Source: JAKOQB01 sp036824465 (GTDB taxonomy: Bacteria > Pseudomonadota > Gammaproteobacteria > Burkholderiales > Burkholderiaceae_F). Taken from it: 64,000 nucleotides of DNA. How positions within the stretch are numbered: the stretch's first letter is position 1; each line of letters begins with the position of its first letter. The position numbers and the translations under genes were made by a program. The notes beneath the pieces were generated by a model. That model made no database searches. It had not been told where the DNA came from and worked only from the letters and a program-made list of their open reading frames with translations. Shown here piece by piece: positions 1-8,098 of the stretch. The DNA lies in contig DAITAC010000005.1 of NCBI GenBank assembly GCA_036824465.1, positions 1-64,000 on the forward strand. Reading direction: 5' to 3'.

Positions 1-2
1 GG

Positions 3-71
3 ATGTTCCGGCGCGTCGGCTTCCAGGCCCTCACCGCCGCGCTGGTGCTCCTCGCTTTGGCGACGCAATAG
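3..71 (+). CDS. C-terminal end of a small membrane protein (partial)
   Basis: The window opens inside a reading frame that ends with TAG at 69-71. The visible tail is about 22 residues: a basic FRRVGFQ segment followed by a hydrophobic stretch (ALTAALVLLALA). A basic turn followed by a terminal transmembrane helix resembles the end of HIG1-type small inner-membrane proteins linked to cytochrome oxidase, but this is a resemblance only. The true start is outside the window; the ATG at position 3 is probably an internal methionine. Composition and orientation match the redox genes that follow. Confidence 0.4.
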   Translation: MFRRVGFQALTAALVLLALATQ

Positions 72-86
72 CCCTCGCAGCTTGTG

Positions 87-108
87 CGCCCGTGCCTGCG
101 CACGGGCG
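87..108 (+). terminator. Perfect hairpin downstream of the first gene, possible terminator
   Basis: A 9-base arm CGCCCGTGC is followed by the loop CTGC and the exact complementary arm GCACGGGCG, 16 bases after the stop codon of the first gene. There is no T-run after the stem, so it is not a classical intrinsic terminator. It could still stabilise the 3' end of the message or help Rho-dependent termination. Confidence 0.4.
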
Positions 109-470
109 TGTTCGGTTGCGCGCATCGCCACGGCGCGGCGTCGCCATCCCCCATTCGCATTGAAGTTCTTGATGCCGAAGTCCTCGCTTGTCTGCTGAGG
201 AGGACTTTGCGCGCGGTCGGGCCACCGTTGAAAGAAGGTGCCGAGGTCACCGTCGGCGGACACAACGTGCGCGTGCGACGGTGGCCGATCGGAACTGCCG
301 CGCAGAAGTGAATCGGCCAGCAGGTGCGCCGCAAGCCGTAACGAGTTCGCAACGCGTCAGCACGGGCTGACGCAGCCCGCCTTCTGACCCCGGCAGACGG
401 CGCTTCGCCGACTCGCCCAAGATAAAATCCCAAAAGTGTCCGGCGGCGTGTGCCTTTCGGTCATCATCAG
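109..470. other. Non-coding interval before the Rieske gene
   Basis: About 360 bases without a credible gene. Short open frames on both strands show no recognisable family and no ribosome binding site. An AT-rich TAAAAT at 423-428, shortly before the Rieske gene, could be a -10 element, but no matching -35 hexamer is evident. Confidence 0.5.
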
Positions 471-884
471 ATGCGCGCACAGCCCTTTGACTCGACTCGT
501 CGACGCGCGGTCCGCCGCACCTTGTCGGTTCTGCTGGCCCTGCCGTTTGCCGCGGCGCTGATCGCGATGCTCGGTCGCGTGCGCCAAAGCCGGCAACCGG
601 CGGCATTCCCCGTTCCCGCCGATGTGCCGCTGGGTTTGTCAGTGGTCGACGGCGTGATCGTCCATCGCAGCGAACAGGGCGGCGTGCGGGCGTTCCTCGG
701 ACGATGCACGCACCTCGGCTGCCGGATCGACCGTGTCGTCGGCGATGAGGCCGTGTGTCCCTGCCATGGTTCGCGGTACCGGAGCGACGGCACCGTGGCC
801 CTCGGGCCGGCGACACGGGCGCTGACGCCGCTCTCGCTCGAAGCGGACCCCAAGACCGGCGGATGGGTGGCCCGTGTCAGCTAG
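471..884 (+). CDS. Rieske [2Fe-2S] protein of a cytochrome bc-like complex
   Basis: A 137-residue protein with the two Rieske cluster motifs: CTHLGC at about residues 79-84 and CPCHGS at about 96-101. The second cysteine in each motif (C84, C98) matches the disulfide pair of quinol-oxidising bc1/b6f Rieske proteins, which distinguishes it from ring-hydroxylating ferredoxins. The N-terminus (STRRRAVRRTLSVLLALPFAAAL) looks like a twin-arginine signal or signal anchor, placing the cluster on the periplasmic side. A GTG at 450 would add seven residues; the ATG at 471 is preferred because neither has a clear ribosome site. The stop overlaps the possible GTG start of the next gene, so the two are co-transcribed and probably form one complex. 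Expected role: taking electrons from quinol at the partner's Qo site. Confidence 0.88.
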   Translation: MRAQPFDSTRRRAVRRTLSVLLALPFAAALIAMLGRVRQSRQPAAFPVPADVPLGLSVVDGVIVHRSEQGGVRAFLGRCTHLGCRIDRVVGDEAVCPCHGSRYRSDGTVALGPATRALTPLSLEADPKTGGWVARVS

Positions 885-3648
885 GCCAATGCTTCCGGCG
901 AACATCATTTCGTCCCGCGTGGGCACGGTCGGGGATCTCGCCACCGCCAGCTATCTGCTGGCGGCGCTTTCCGGCGTCGCACTTGCCGTGCCGTACGAAT
1001 CGTCGGATGCGTACGGCTCCATCGCCACGCTGCTGCTGGTCAACCCGGCCGGAGTGCTGTTCCGCAATCTGCATTTCTGGGCCGGCCAGGCCTGCTTCGT
1101 GCTGACGCTGCTGCATGCGTGGGACCATCTTCGCGTAAGCAGCGAGCAACACGTTCGTTTCGGCGCCTGGGCCCGTCTGGTCATCACGGTCGCGCTGGTG
1201 ACCTTCATCATGCTGTCGGGGTTTCTGCTGCGCGGCGACGTGGACGCCCAGCAGGCGCTGCGCATCCTGACGGAAGCGACGACACAGATACCGCTCGTGG
1301 GCCCGGGGTTGGCAACGCTGGTCTTCGGCGCGGGCGGCACGCTCGGCATCGTGTATGTGCAGCACGCGGCCACCGCGACGATCGCCGTGTGGCTGTTCAC
1401 GATCGAACATTCCCGTCGTGTGTGGCCCCGGCCAGTGTCTTTCGTGACGGTGCTGCTTGTCGTCACCGCGGTATCGCTGCTGGTTTCGCCCGGTCTGCAT
1501 GACGGGCTCGACCCCGTCGTCAAGGGGCCGTGGTACTTCCTTGGACTGCAGGAGATTCTGCACTGGACGGCGTGGCCGATCGTGGTCGTGGCCGGCGTCG
1601 CGGCGATTCTGGTCGCGTTGTTCGCGGTGCGCGCAGCCGCCGTACCGCAGGCCACCGTCATCAAGACTGCGCTCGCCGCGCTCGTGGTCGCGTATGCGGG
1701 CCTGTGCGGGGTGGGCGCGTTCATGCGCGGGGAGAACTGGTCATGGCAGCCCGGCTGGCCGGGCGGGGCGGGCGATCTGCGCCTGTCGTGGGTCTTTGCA
1801 TCGACACCGGGAGCACCGACGCCTCTGCCGACGCCATTGCCGACGGTGAACGGACGGCCGGATGGCTGTCTGGTCTGTCATCGCGGCGTGACGGGTCTCG
1901 GCAACGCGCATCGCGCCGAGGCCATCGGGTGCGCGTCCTGCCATGGCGGCGATGTGCTGACCCTCGACAAGGCGCGCGCGCACGCGAGGATGGAGGTGAT
2001 CCCCGGCAATCTCGCGACCGCGCAGATGCGATGTGGCCAGTCGTCATGCCACCAGTCGATCATTCCGCGCATCGAGCGATCGGTGATGACCACCATGGCC
2101 GGCGTCGTGGCGGTCGACCGGACCATCTTTGGCGAACCGAGCGGCCTCGTTGGCGGCGCGGTGCCCGATGTGCGGGCGCTCGGCCATTCGCCGGCGGATA
2201 CGCACCTGCGGCAGATGTGCGCGTCGTGTCACCTTGGTGTGAAGAAGACGGACCTTGGCCCGAACACCGAGAACGCGCGCGGCGGCGGGTGCATCGCCTG
2301 CCACCTGAGCTACGGTCGCGAGGCGCTGGCTGCCTTGAAGGATTACGAGTCGCGCAAGCAGGCGGGCCCGGTCGAACCGCCGCAGCGACATCCATCGATC
2401 TCGCTCGATATCGACAACGCCCAGTGTTTCGGCTGCCACAGCCGCTCGGGGCGTATCTCCACGAGCTATGAAGGCTGGCACGAGATGCACGACCCGCCGG
2501 GGGCGGCGCGCGACCCGAATCGCCCTATGCCGTCGCGCTACCGGGTGCTGGAGGACGAGCGCGTCTTCGAACGCACCGTGCCCGACATCCACCACGAGCG
2601 CGGCATGGACTGCATCGACTGTCACACCGCGAACGAAGTGATGGGCGACGGCAAGACCCACACAAGCAAGCACGCGCAACTGCGCATCGTGTGCGAAGAC
2701 TGTCACGCGCGGCCGGGCGCGACGCTGGCGTCGGTGCCGGCCTGGAAACTCGATCCGGAATCGCGACGGATCATCGCGCTGCGTGGCTGGACCGACACCG
2801 GCCGCGAGCGTCGCGCGGTGGGCCGTTCCGGGGAGCCGCTGGTCAACGTCGTCGTGGATGCGGCCGGCCGATCGCAAATGATTCGAAAGCGCACGGGAGA
2901 GCTGCGGCCGCTCAAGCCCATGGCCGCGGTCTGTGCCGAAGGCGGCGGCCATGCACGTCTGTCGTGCGGCAGTTGCCACACGGCCTGGGCACCACGATGC
3001 ACGACGTGCCATACGTCGTTCGACCCGAAGGGCGAAGCCTATGACGTGATCGCGGATGCCGACGTGGTGGGTGCCTGGACGGAGCGGGCCGGCCCGTTCG
3101 TGGCCAACCTGCCCACGCTTGGGGTGCGACTGCCCGCGACACCTGGCGGCAGGGAATCGATCGACACGTTTGTGCCGGGCATGATCATGACGCTCGATCG
3201 CGCGATGAACGCCGGCGCGAAACCTGACGAAGTCTTCTGGCGGCTTTATGCACGCGCCGAACCACACACGACACGTCGCGAGTCGCGGACCTGTGAGTCG
3301 TGCCACAACGATCCGGAAGCCCTGGGTTATGGACGCGGCACATTGCAATTCGAGAAGGTGTCGCCCGGCGTCGGGCGCTGGGTTTTCGCGTCCGCAGTGC
3401 CTGCGCAACCGAACGACGGACTGCCCGCAGACGCGTGGATCCCGTTCATCGGCGCACGCAGCGACAAGGTGTCGACGCGCGACGATGTGCGACCGTTCAG
3501 CGTTGACGAGCAGCGGCGCATCCTGACCGTGGGAGCCTGCCTGACCTGTCACCCGGCGAAGTCACCGGTGATGAAGCGATCGGTGCGCGACTTCACAGCC
3601 CTCGTTGCCGCGCGGCGGCCGGTTTGTCTGATGCCGTCGTGGCGCTGA
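874..3648 (+). CDS. Cytochrome b6/subunit IV-like protein fused to a 12-haem cytochrome c domain
   Basis: A 924-residue fusion. Residues about 20-285 form seven hydrophobic helices. Haem b ligands are H67/H81 in the second helix (spacing 14) and H164/H179 in the fourth (spacing 15). The 15-residue spacing is characteristic of b6 rather than mitochondrial cytochrome b. A subunit IV-like part has GPWYFLGLQE at 218-227, aligned with the Qo PEWY region but without its Glu. A Pro/Thr linker (311-324) leads to a domain with 11 CXXCH motifs from residue 332 to 893 plus one CX4CH (C387-H393). Seven helices in b6f topology put the C-terminus in the periplasm, where haem c is attached. Start is GTG 874 (overlapping the Rieske stop) or ATG 889. 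Inferred role: quinol oxidation with direct transfer into a haem wire, with no cytochrome c1. The electron acceptor is unknown. Confidence 0.85.
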   Translation: MSARPMLPANIISSRVGTVGDLATASYLLAALSGVALAVPYESSDAYGSIATLLLVNPAGVLFRNLHFWAGQACFVLTLLHAWDHLRVSSEQHVRFGAWARLVITVALVTFIMLSGFLLRGDVDAQQALRILTEATTQIPLVGPGLATLVFGAGGTLGIVYVQHAATATIAVWLFTIEHSRRVWPRPVSFVTVLLVVTAVSLLVSPGLHDGLDPVVKGPWYFLGLQEILHWTAWPIVVVAGVAAILVALFAVRAAAVPQATVIKTALAALVVAYAGLCGVGAFMRGENWSWQPGWPGGAGDLRLSWVFASTPGAPTPLPTPLPTVNGRPDGCLVCHRGVTGLGNAHRAEAIGCASCHGGDVLTLDKARAHARMEVIPGNLATAQMRCGQSSCHQSIIPRIERSVMTTMAGVVAVDRTIFGEPSGLVGGAVPDVRALGHSPADTHLRQMCASCHLGVKKTDLGPNTENARGGGCIACHLSYGREALAALKDYESRKQAGPVEPPQRHPSISLDIDNAQCFGCHSRSGRISTSYEGWHEMHDPPGAARDPNRPMPSRYRVLEDERVFERTVPDIHHERGMDCIDCHTANEVMGDGKTHTSKHAQLRIVCEDCHARPGATLASVPAWKLDPESRRIIALRGWTDTGRERRAVGRSGEPLVNVVVDAAGRSQMIRKRTGELRPLKPMAAVCAEGGGHARLSCGSCHTAWAPRCTTCHTSFDPKGEAYDVIADADVVGAWTERAGPFVANLPTLGVRLPATPGGRESIDTFVPGMIMTLDRAMNAGAKPDEVFWRLYARAEPHTTRRESRTCESCHNDPEALGYGRGTLQFEKVSPGVGRWVFASAVPAQPNDGLPADAWIPFIGARSDKVSTRDDVRPFSVDEQRRILTVGACLTCHPAKSPVMKRSVRDFTALVAARRPVCLMPSWR

Positions 3649-3651
3649 TCG

Positions 3652-3759
3652 CCAAGGCAGGTGCCGTCACAGGCGCGCGGTGAGGACTTCAACCTGATAC
3701 TGAAGCGCTACGCCATCGAACGCCTTCTTTATTGTCTCTACACCTCGCAGTCGCGCGGA
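3652..3759 (+). pseudogene. Relic of an AbiEii/AbiGii-type nucleotidyltransferase N-terminus
   Basis: Translating the frame that follows the cytochrome stop gives about 35 residues containing ARGEDFNLILKRYAIERLLY. This closely resembles the conserved N-terminal helix of AbiEii/AbiGii-family nucleotidyltransferase toxins (pattern GEDFxxLLxRYAxERLLYRL). There is no start codon in a sensible context. The rest of the gene, including the GG-S and DxD catalytic motifs, is absent, and the frame runs into unrelated sequence and stops at 3793-3795. It lies in the same frame as the upstream cytochrome, separated by one TGA, which is probably chance. Best read as debris from a lost toxin-antitoxin module. 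The match is from memory of the family and was not searched. Confidence 0.6.
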
Positions 3760-3784
3760 CCGGCTGAGATGAAACCAGCTCAAC

Positions 3785-4834
3785 CTAGTCGATGATCCCA
3801 TTGGCGTTGAACGACTGCGATGCCATGCGACCGCGCCACACGTCCTTTGCTTCCGGCAGCGCGACTGGTTCCGGCGCGCGGTACTCGACGCGGAACTGCG
3901 CGAATCCCTGCAACGCGCCGATCTCGACCGGCTTGCCGTCCTTGAGCACGTGCCAGCGCGGCTCGGCGAGATCCAGCTCGACGCTGTGCGCCTGGCCCGG
4001 GGCGAGCGTGATCACGTCGGCGGCGGTGGGCTTGGCCGTGCTGCAGTCTTGCGCTGTGGGTGACTGAGACGCTCCTTGCATCCAGTCCACTGGCACCAGA
4101 TGGAACGCGCAATGTTCAGCGAAATCGACCACCGAAATCGGTTCACTGGATGCGTTGGCCAGCGTGACGCGGACTTTGGGACTCAGCGGTCCCTCATTTG
4201 CCTGACCTTGCGGGGGCGCGTTGGGTCGGCGCGGCGCGGGCCGACGCAGCATTTCGAGCTTCATGCCCAGGCGGCTCCAGCGGTAGCCGCGGATCACTGC
4301 GGTGCCAGACGTACCGATGGCCACTTCGACTTCCATCGGCACCTGCAGTCCGTCGCGCGTGCCACGGCGTTCTTCGATCGCCTTGCCGCTGCCCTGCTCG
4401 ACGAACAGTTGTTCGATGCCGTATTTGACGAAGGTGTGGCCAGCGCCGCGCCAGCCCATGCGCCACTGATCCTCGGTGCGCCCGCGAATGAAGATGCCTT
4501 CGGTCGGCCGCGTCGCGCTGGTGCCGGCTGATTCGTAGAGACTTTCGCCGGCCGGTTGCAATCGCGTGTACAGGACCTCGTGGCGCTTGCGTTCGGCTGG
4601 CGCAGTGCGCAAGGCTGGATCAAGTTGCTCCGCGCGCACGCTGTTGATCTCGTACTGCAGGCGGACGAAATCGCCGCGGAACAGATCGCGCGGATCGATC
4701 GGCGCGGTGCGCAGGTACACGACGCGGCCGGTGCGAAGGATCCATTCGCGCTCGCCGGCGATCCACGCGAGCACGAGCAACTGCGCGAGCACAGCGAGCA
4801 GGACGACGTACTTGGTCATTGAGCGCAGATTCAT
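3785..4834 (-). CDS. GDYXXLXY domain membrane-anchored protein
   Basis: A 349-residue protein with one N-terminal membrane segment (KYVVLLAVLAQLLVLAWIAG) followed by a large, probably periplasmic part. The family signature appears as GDFVRLQY, about residues 54-61. Family knowledge: GDYXXLXY proteins are of unknown function and are regularly encoded beside DUF2157 membrane proteins, as here. The ATG at 4834 is preceded by GGAGG and overlaps the DUF2157 stop by four bases (ATGA), indicating translational coupling. Longer upstream open sequence in this frame is the shadow of the DUF2157 gene. The C-terminal half is not recognised. Confidence 0.8.
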   Translation of the reverse strand: MNLRSMTKYVVLLAVLAQLLVLAWIAGEREWILRTGRVVYLRTAPIDPRDLFRGDFVRLQYEINSVRAEQLDPALRTAPAERKRHEVLYTRLQPAGESLYESAGTSATRPTEGIFIRGRTEDQWRMGWRGAGHTFVKYGIEQLFVEQGSGKAIEERRGTRDGLQVPMEVEVAIGTSGTAVIRGYRWSRLGMKLEMLRRPAPRRPNAPPQGQANEGPLSPKVRVTLANASSEPISVVDFAEHCAFHLVPVDWMQGASQSPTAQDCSTAKPTAADVITLAPGQAHSVELDLAEPRWHVLKDGKPVEIGALQGFAQFRVEYRAPEPVALPEAKDVWRGRMASQSFNANGIID

Positions 4835-6138
4835 GGTCGCACCTCCTGCGCGCGGCGACGCTGCCGCGTATAGAAGCTGCCGACGAAGAAGAGTCCCGCA
4901 CCAAGCGCGATGAACACCGCCGCGCGCACTAACAAACTGCTGAAGAGATCCGTGTAGCGGCTGACTGTCACCAGCGCAAAGATGAGGCACCCGGCGGCGA
5001 CCAGCCGCGGCTTGAGATGCGCGCTGCCTTCCAGAATCAGCAGCGCGGCGAGCGCGAGCACGATGGCGTTGAAAGGCAGTGCGATCGCCCAGCCGTCGAC
5101 CTTGCTGTGCGAGAACGTCACCCACAGCACGATCGCGAGCCCGATACCGACGAGCGCCAGTTGCCAGCGGCGGTACGTGTCAATCTGCGCCAGCGCGCCG
5201 CGCGAAAACGAGACGGCGGCAGCAGCGATTGCAGCCAGCAGCGCCGCGCCGACCGCGGCGAAATAGATCACCAGGCCGGGCTTGTTTTCGAAGTTCACGT
5301 CGCCCAGCGCCCGGGCGATGCGCGGGAAGCTCAACGCATAACCGATGCCGAGCACGACAAACAGTCCGACGGCGCGCGGCGGAGCGTCTGCGGCCCGAAC
5401 TTCATTGGCTTCGGCCGCCACGCCGGCGATGAATACAGCGGCGCCCATCATGAAGAGCAGCGAGAAGAGCGCTTCAAGCCGGATTCCGCCGGCGGCAAAT
5501 GCGGTCACGACAAAGAGGACCGCGAGCGCCCAGAACATCAGCGCCGGCGAGCGGCGCCACCACGCGAGCGGCAGCACGCCCAGCGCCACGAGCAGCGGCG
5601 CGCCGTGAATGGGGGTGTGGAACTGGAACACTTCCACGCCGGCCCAGAACGAGATGAGAAACAGCGCGAGCAGCGCCTGCACCAGCGACGGCAGCGCCCA
5701 AGCGAGGGCGAGGGCGCCGAGCGACCAGACCAGGAATGCGTTCGGGTAGTGCTCGTCGATGTGATAGATCTGCGCTACGAGCCAGATGCCGGCGCCGAAC
5801 AACATGGTGCCGAGCGCGTGCAGGCCTTCGACCAGGGCGCGATTCGCGTCAGTTCGGCGGGCGAGCACCATCGCGCTGCCATGCGCTGCGGCGAGTGCAC
5901 CGAACACCATGGCGAGCTTGGCCGCCTTGGGAATGCTCTGCCAGTTGTAAGCGAAGAATAGGATCACGCCGAGCCCGACCAGCACCGCGCCCAGCGCCGA
6001 GAAAATGATGCGCCCCCAGCCGCGTTCGGCAGACTCCGGATATCGCGCCAGGATGCGCTGGGCGAGCGCGTCGTCGACGAGCCCCTCAGTGCGCCACTGC
6101 GCGACTTCCTGTTTCAGCCAACGTTGTTGCTTGGACAT
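4831..6138 (-). CDS. DUF2157 domain polytopic membrane protein
   Basis: A 435-residue protein. The N-terminus (KQEVAQWRTEGLVDDALAQRI) is a soluble helical segment typical of DUF2157. It is followed by about eleven to twelve hydrophobic helices from residue 40 to the C-terminus, and the last residues are basic (QRRRAQEV). No catalytic motif is evident. The biochemical role of the family is unknown. It is the first gene of a two-gene unit with the GDYXXLXY protein, so the two probably act together in the inner membrane. Confidence 0.82.
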   Translation of the reverse strand: MSKQQRWLKQEVAQWRTEGLVDDALAQRILARYPESAERGWGRIIFSALGAVLVGLGVILFFAYNWQSIPKAAKLAMVFGALAAAHGSAMVLARRTDANRALVEGLHALGTMLFGAGIWLVAQIYHIDEHYPNAFLVWSLGALALAWALPSLVQALLALFLISFWAGVEVFQFHTPIHGAPLLVALGVLPLAWWRRSPALMFWALAVLFVVTAFAAGGIRLEALFSLLFMMGAAVFIAGVAAEANEVRAADAPPRAVGLFVVLGIGYALSFPRIARALGDVNFENKPGLVIYFAAVGAALLAAIAAAAVSFSRGALAQIDTYRRWQLALVGIGLAIVLWVTFSHSKVDGWAIALPFNAIVLALAALLILEGSAHLKPRLVAAGCLIFALVTVSRYTDLFSSLLVRAAVFIALGAGLFFVGSFYTRQRRRAQEVRP

Positions 6139-6477
6139 TCTGGATTCTCATGCGACGGCTCAGTATAGGAGGGCGTCTTTCCGAGGACTGTTGCGGAACA
6201 ACGGGCGAGCAGGATTGCCGCGATTGACTCGCCGTCATCCCGGCGAATGCCGAGCGTTAACCGTCGAGCCGACCCTGATATCCGCTTCGCTCGGTTTCAT
6301 CGTGATCGCCGCGGGCTATTTGGGCAACGACGTAGCGAAGGGCACACCGCCCCCTTATCCGTTGTCTGCGTCGTCGGCCGCTGCGGTCGTTGATCTTTGG
6401 ACGGCCGCAAAGATCTGGCGGCAGAACAACAGCGTTACCGACAACGGACGGCTCTTTCTGATCGGTTACTTGCGCTC
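6139..6477. other. 339-base interval, no firm gene
   Basis: Lies between two minus-strand genes. It contains a CGGC-GAAT-GCCG hairpin at 6241-6252 inside a phrase resembling common dispersed intergenic repeats of proteobacteria. From about 6279 to 6480 the plus strand has a coding-like frame (hydrophobic start, then VVDLWTAAKIWRQNN) with GC-rich third positions, but without a start, ribosome site or recognised family. It may be a decayed gene or chance. Confidence 0.4.
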
Positions 6478-7962
6478 TCAGAACCGCGAGCGCACCGTCT
6501 TGATCTGCCAGCTCAGATCGGCTTCGCTGCGGGTCGCGCACAGAATGCGCTCTCCGTCGGTCCGCACGTTGACCAGTCCATAGATCAGGTCCGACACGAT
6601 CCGCGCGCGGTCAAGCGTCCTGGATGGAATGCGCTTGGCGCCTGGCTTCTTGGGCAAGGTCACGACAGCGCGCGCCAATGAGCCGCCCTTCAACACGAGA
6701 TCTTCCGAGGACCCTCCCGATACCGTCAGGCTCGTTGCCTTGGCGAGCTTCAGGCTGCGCGCGAGCTCGGTCGAGTAGATGAGTGGGCTGACGATCGAAT
6801 CGCCATCCAGCGCCAGGTAACCGGTCGTGGCGCTTGCCGCCACGATGCCGGGGCGCGGATGGTCGTGGCCCTCGTTGTCACCCGAGGAAATGACGGTGAC
6901 GGCGGGGTGCATCGCCTGGAGGAATCGATACGAGACGTCGTCGCTGCCATGATGACAGGCCTTGGCGACATCGCACTCGAACTCCTGAATGGTTCCCGCG
7001 TAGTCCTGCAGCAATGCCGCCTGCGCGGCCAAATTGAGATCGCCCGTCAGCAGAACGCGGACGCGGCCATAGTCGACGCGCAGCAGAATGCTCTGGCCGT
7101 TCGTGTTCTTGCTGTCCCCGCCGGCAAAGCGGCGGAGGCCCGCCTTGCTGCCTACGGCGAACTCGACCGGTGCCAGTACCCTGATCGAGGGCGCTGCACC
7201 GGACGGCTCGAATCCGGGCAGGTACTGGTCGACGTGACTCAGGCGGCGAATCGGCGTCGGCTGGCCGCCTGCCGTTCGCGTCGCGAGAACGGACGCAAAC
7301 AGTTGCGCCCATTCACCCGCCAACTGCGGACCACTGCCGCCCGCGAGCGCCGCCTGCACTGTCGGACGATCGCCCAGAAGCTGCGTCCACATGTCCCCAG
7401 TGTCGGTCTTCGTGTGTGGGCCCAGAGTTCGCCCATCGCCTTGCTTCCACCAGGACAGGCCGGCGTGATAGAAGGCCTCCACGGTCACTGCCTTTGCGTC
7501 GAGCTCCGCCGTCGCGTCCGGGTCCTCGCTGAGCAGATCCGACAGACCGCCGAAGTGATCTGCGTCGTTATGTGACGCGATGACTGCATCGAGGGCAACG
7601 GTCTGCCTGCGGTAGTCCTTGACGAACTTCCAGTCGACGAAGTCAGCCGCGTTCTTGCCAGTCATCTGGCTGCGCCGCGGGAAGCCTCCATCGATGAGTA
7701 CGTGGCGATGGTCCGGCGTGCGAATGAGGACTCCGTCTCCCTGGCCAACGTCGATGAAGTAGAACTCGAGCAGCGACTTGCCGCCGAGCTGCGACTTCCT
7801 GACGTAACCGGTGCCGACGAAGCGGCCGGTCTGGATCTCCGCAAGAGTGCCACTGGTATTGAGCACGCTGACGCGATCGCCCCAGAGCAGCGACGCCCCG
7901 GTCTTCTCGCCGGATGCGGTCAGCACCGGCGCCGCGTCAGCGCTCACGTAATCGATCGCCAC
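6478..7962 (-). CDS. SH3-like / ComEC-type metallo-beta-lactamase fold hydrolase
   Basis: A 494-residue soluble protein. Residues about 12-60 resemble a bacterial SH3 domain (GDRVSVLNTSG...GYVRKSQLG). Residues about 65-375 are a metallo-beta-lactamase fold of the ComEC/Rec2 type: FIDVGQGD at 69-76, metal-binding HNDADH at 131-136, LLTGD at 304-308, HHGS at 337-340 and GHDHPR at 365-370. The final 110 residues are unassigned. There are no transmembrane helices and no signal peptide, so it is not the ComEC DNA channel. The expected activity is phosphodiester or related hydrolysis in the cytoplasm, with unknown substrate. The GTG start at 7962 follows a strong AAAGGAGG site. It is a lone gene between unrelated neighbours and could be an accessory or defence-type gene, which is inference only. 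Confidence 0.8.
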   Translation of the reverse strand: MAIDYVSADAAPVLTASGEKTGASLLWGDRVSVLNTSGTLAEIQTGRFVGTGYVRKSQLGGKSLLEFYFIDVGQGDGVLIRTPDHRHVLIDGGFPRRSQMTGKNAADFVDWKFVKDYRRQTVALDAVIASHNDADHFGGLSDLLSEDPDATAELDAKAVTVEAFYHAGLSWWKQGDGRTLGPHTKTDTGDMWTQLLGDRPTVQAALAGGSGPQLAGEWAQLFASVLATRTAGGQPTPIRRLSHVDQYLPGFEPSGAAPSIRVLAPVEFAVGSKAGLRRFAGGDSKNTNGQSILLRVDYGRVRVLLTGDLNLAAQAALLQDYAGTIQEFECDVAKACHHGSDDVSYRFLQAMHPAVTVISSGDNEGHDHPRPGIVAASATTGYLALDGDSIVSPLIYSTELARSLKLAKATSLTVSGGSSEDLVLKGGSLARAVVTLPKKPGAKRIPSRTLDRARIVSDLIYGLVNVRTDGERILCATRSEADLSWQIKTVRSRF

Positions 7963-8098
7963 GGTGCCTCCTTTGCGTGTAGGCCAATATGCGGAGGAGC
8001 GCGCGCATTGTGGATCGCGCGTTGTTGCTACAGATGTCGCCGACTTCGGTATGGGGTGACGCGAATCCGGTGCGCCGCCGCGCTGCTTCGCAAGGCAC

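Noticed and set aside
2044..3552. 502-residue open frame antisense to the multihaem cytochrome
   Set aside because: Caused by GC-rich third positions opposite a real gene; no family motif, no ribosome site.
3646..3795. Stop-codon readthrough joining the cytochrome to the AbiEii-like segment
   Set aside because: Shared frame is a one-in-three coincidence; no recoding signal, and the fused tail would make no functional sense.
5017..5961. 314-residue open frame antisense to the DUF2157 gene
   Set aside because: Composition (Arg/Glu/His rich, no core) is typical of a shadow frame.
6478..7962. Competence protein ComEC
   Set aside because: Lacks the membrane competence domain; only the hydrolase part is similar.
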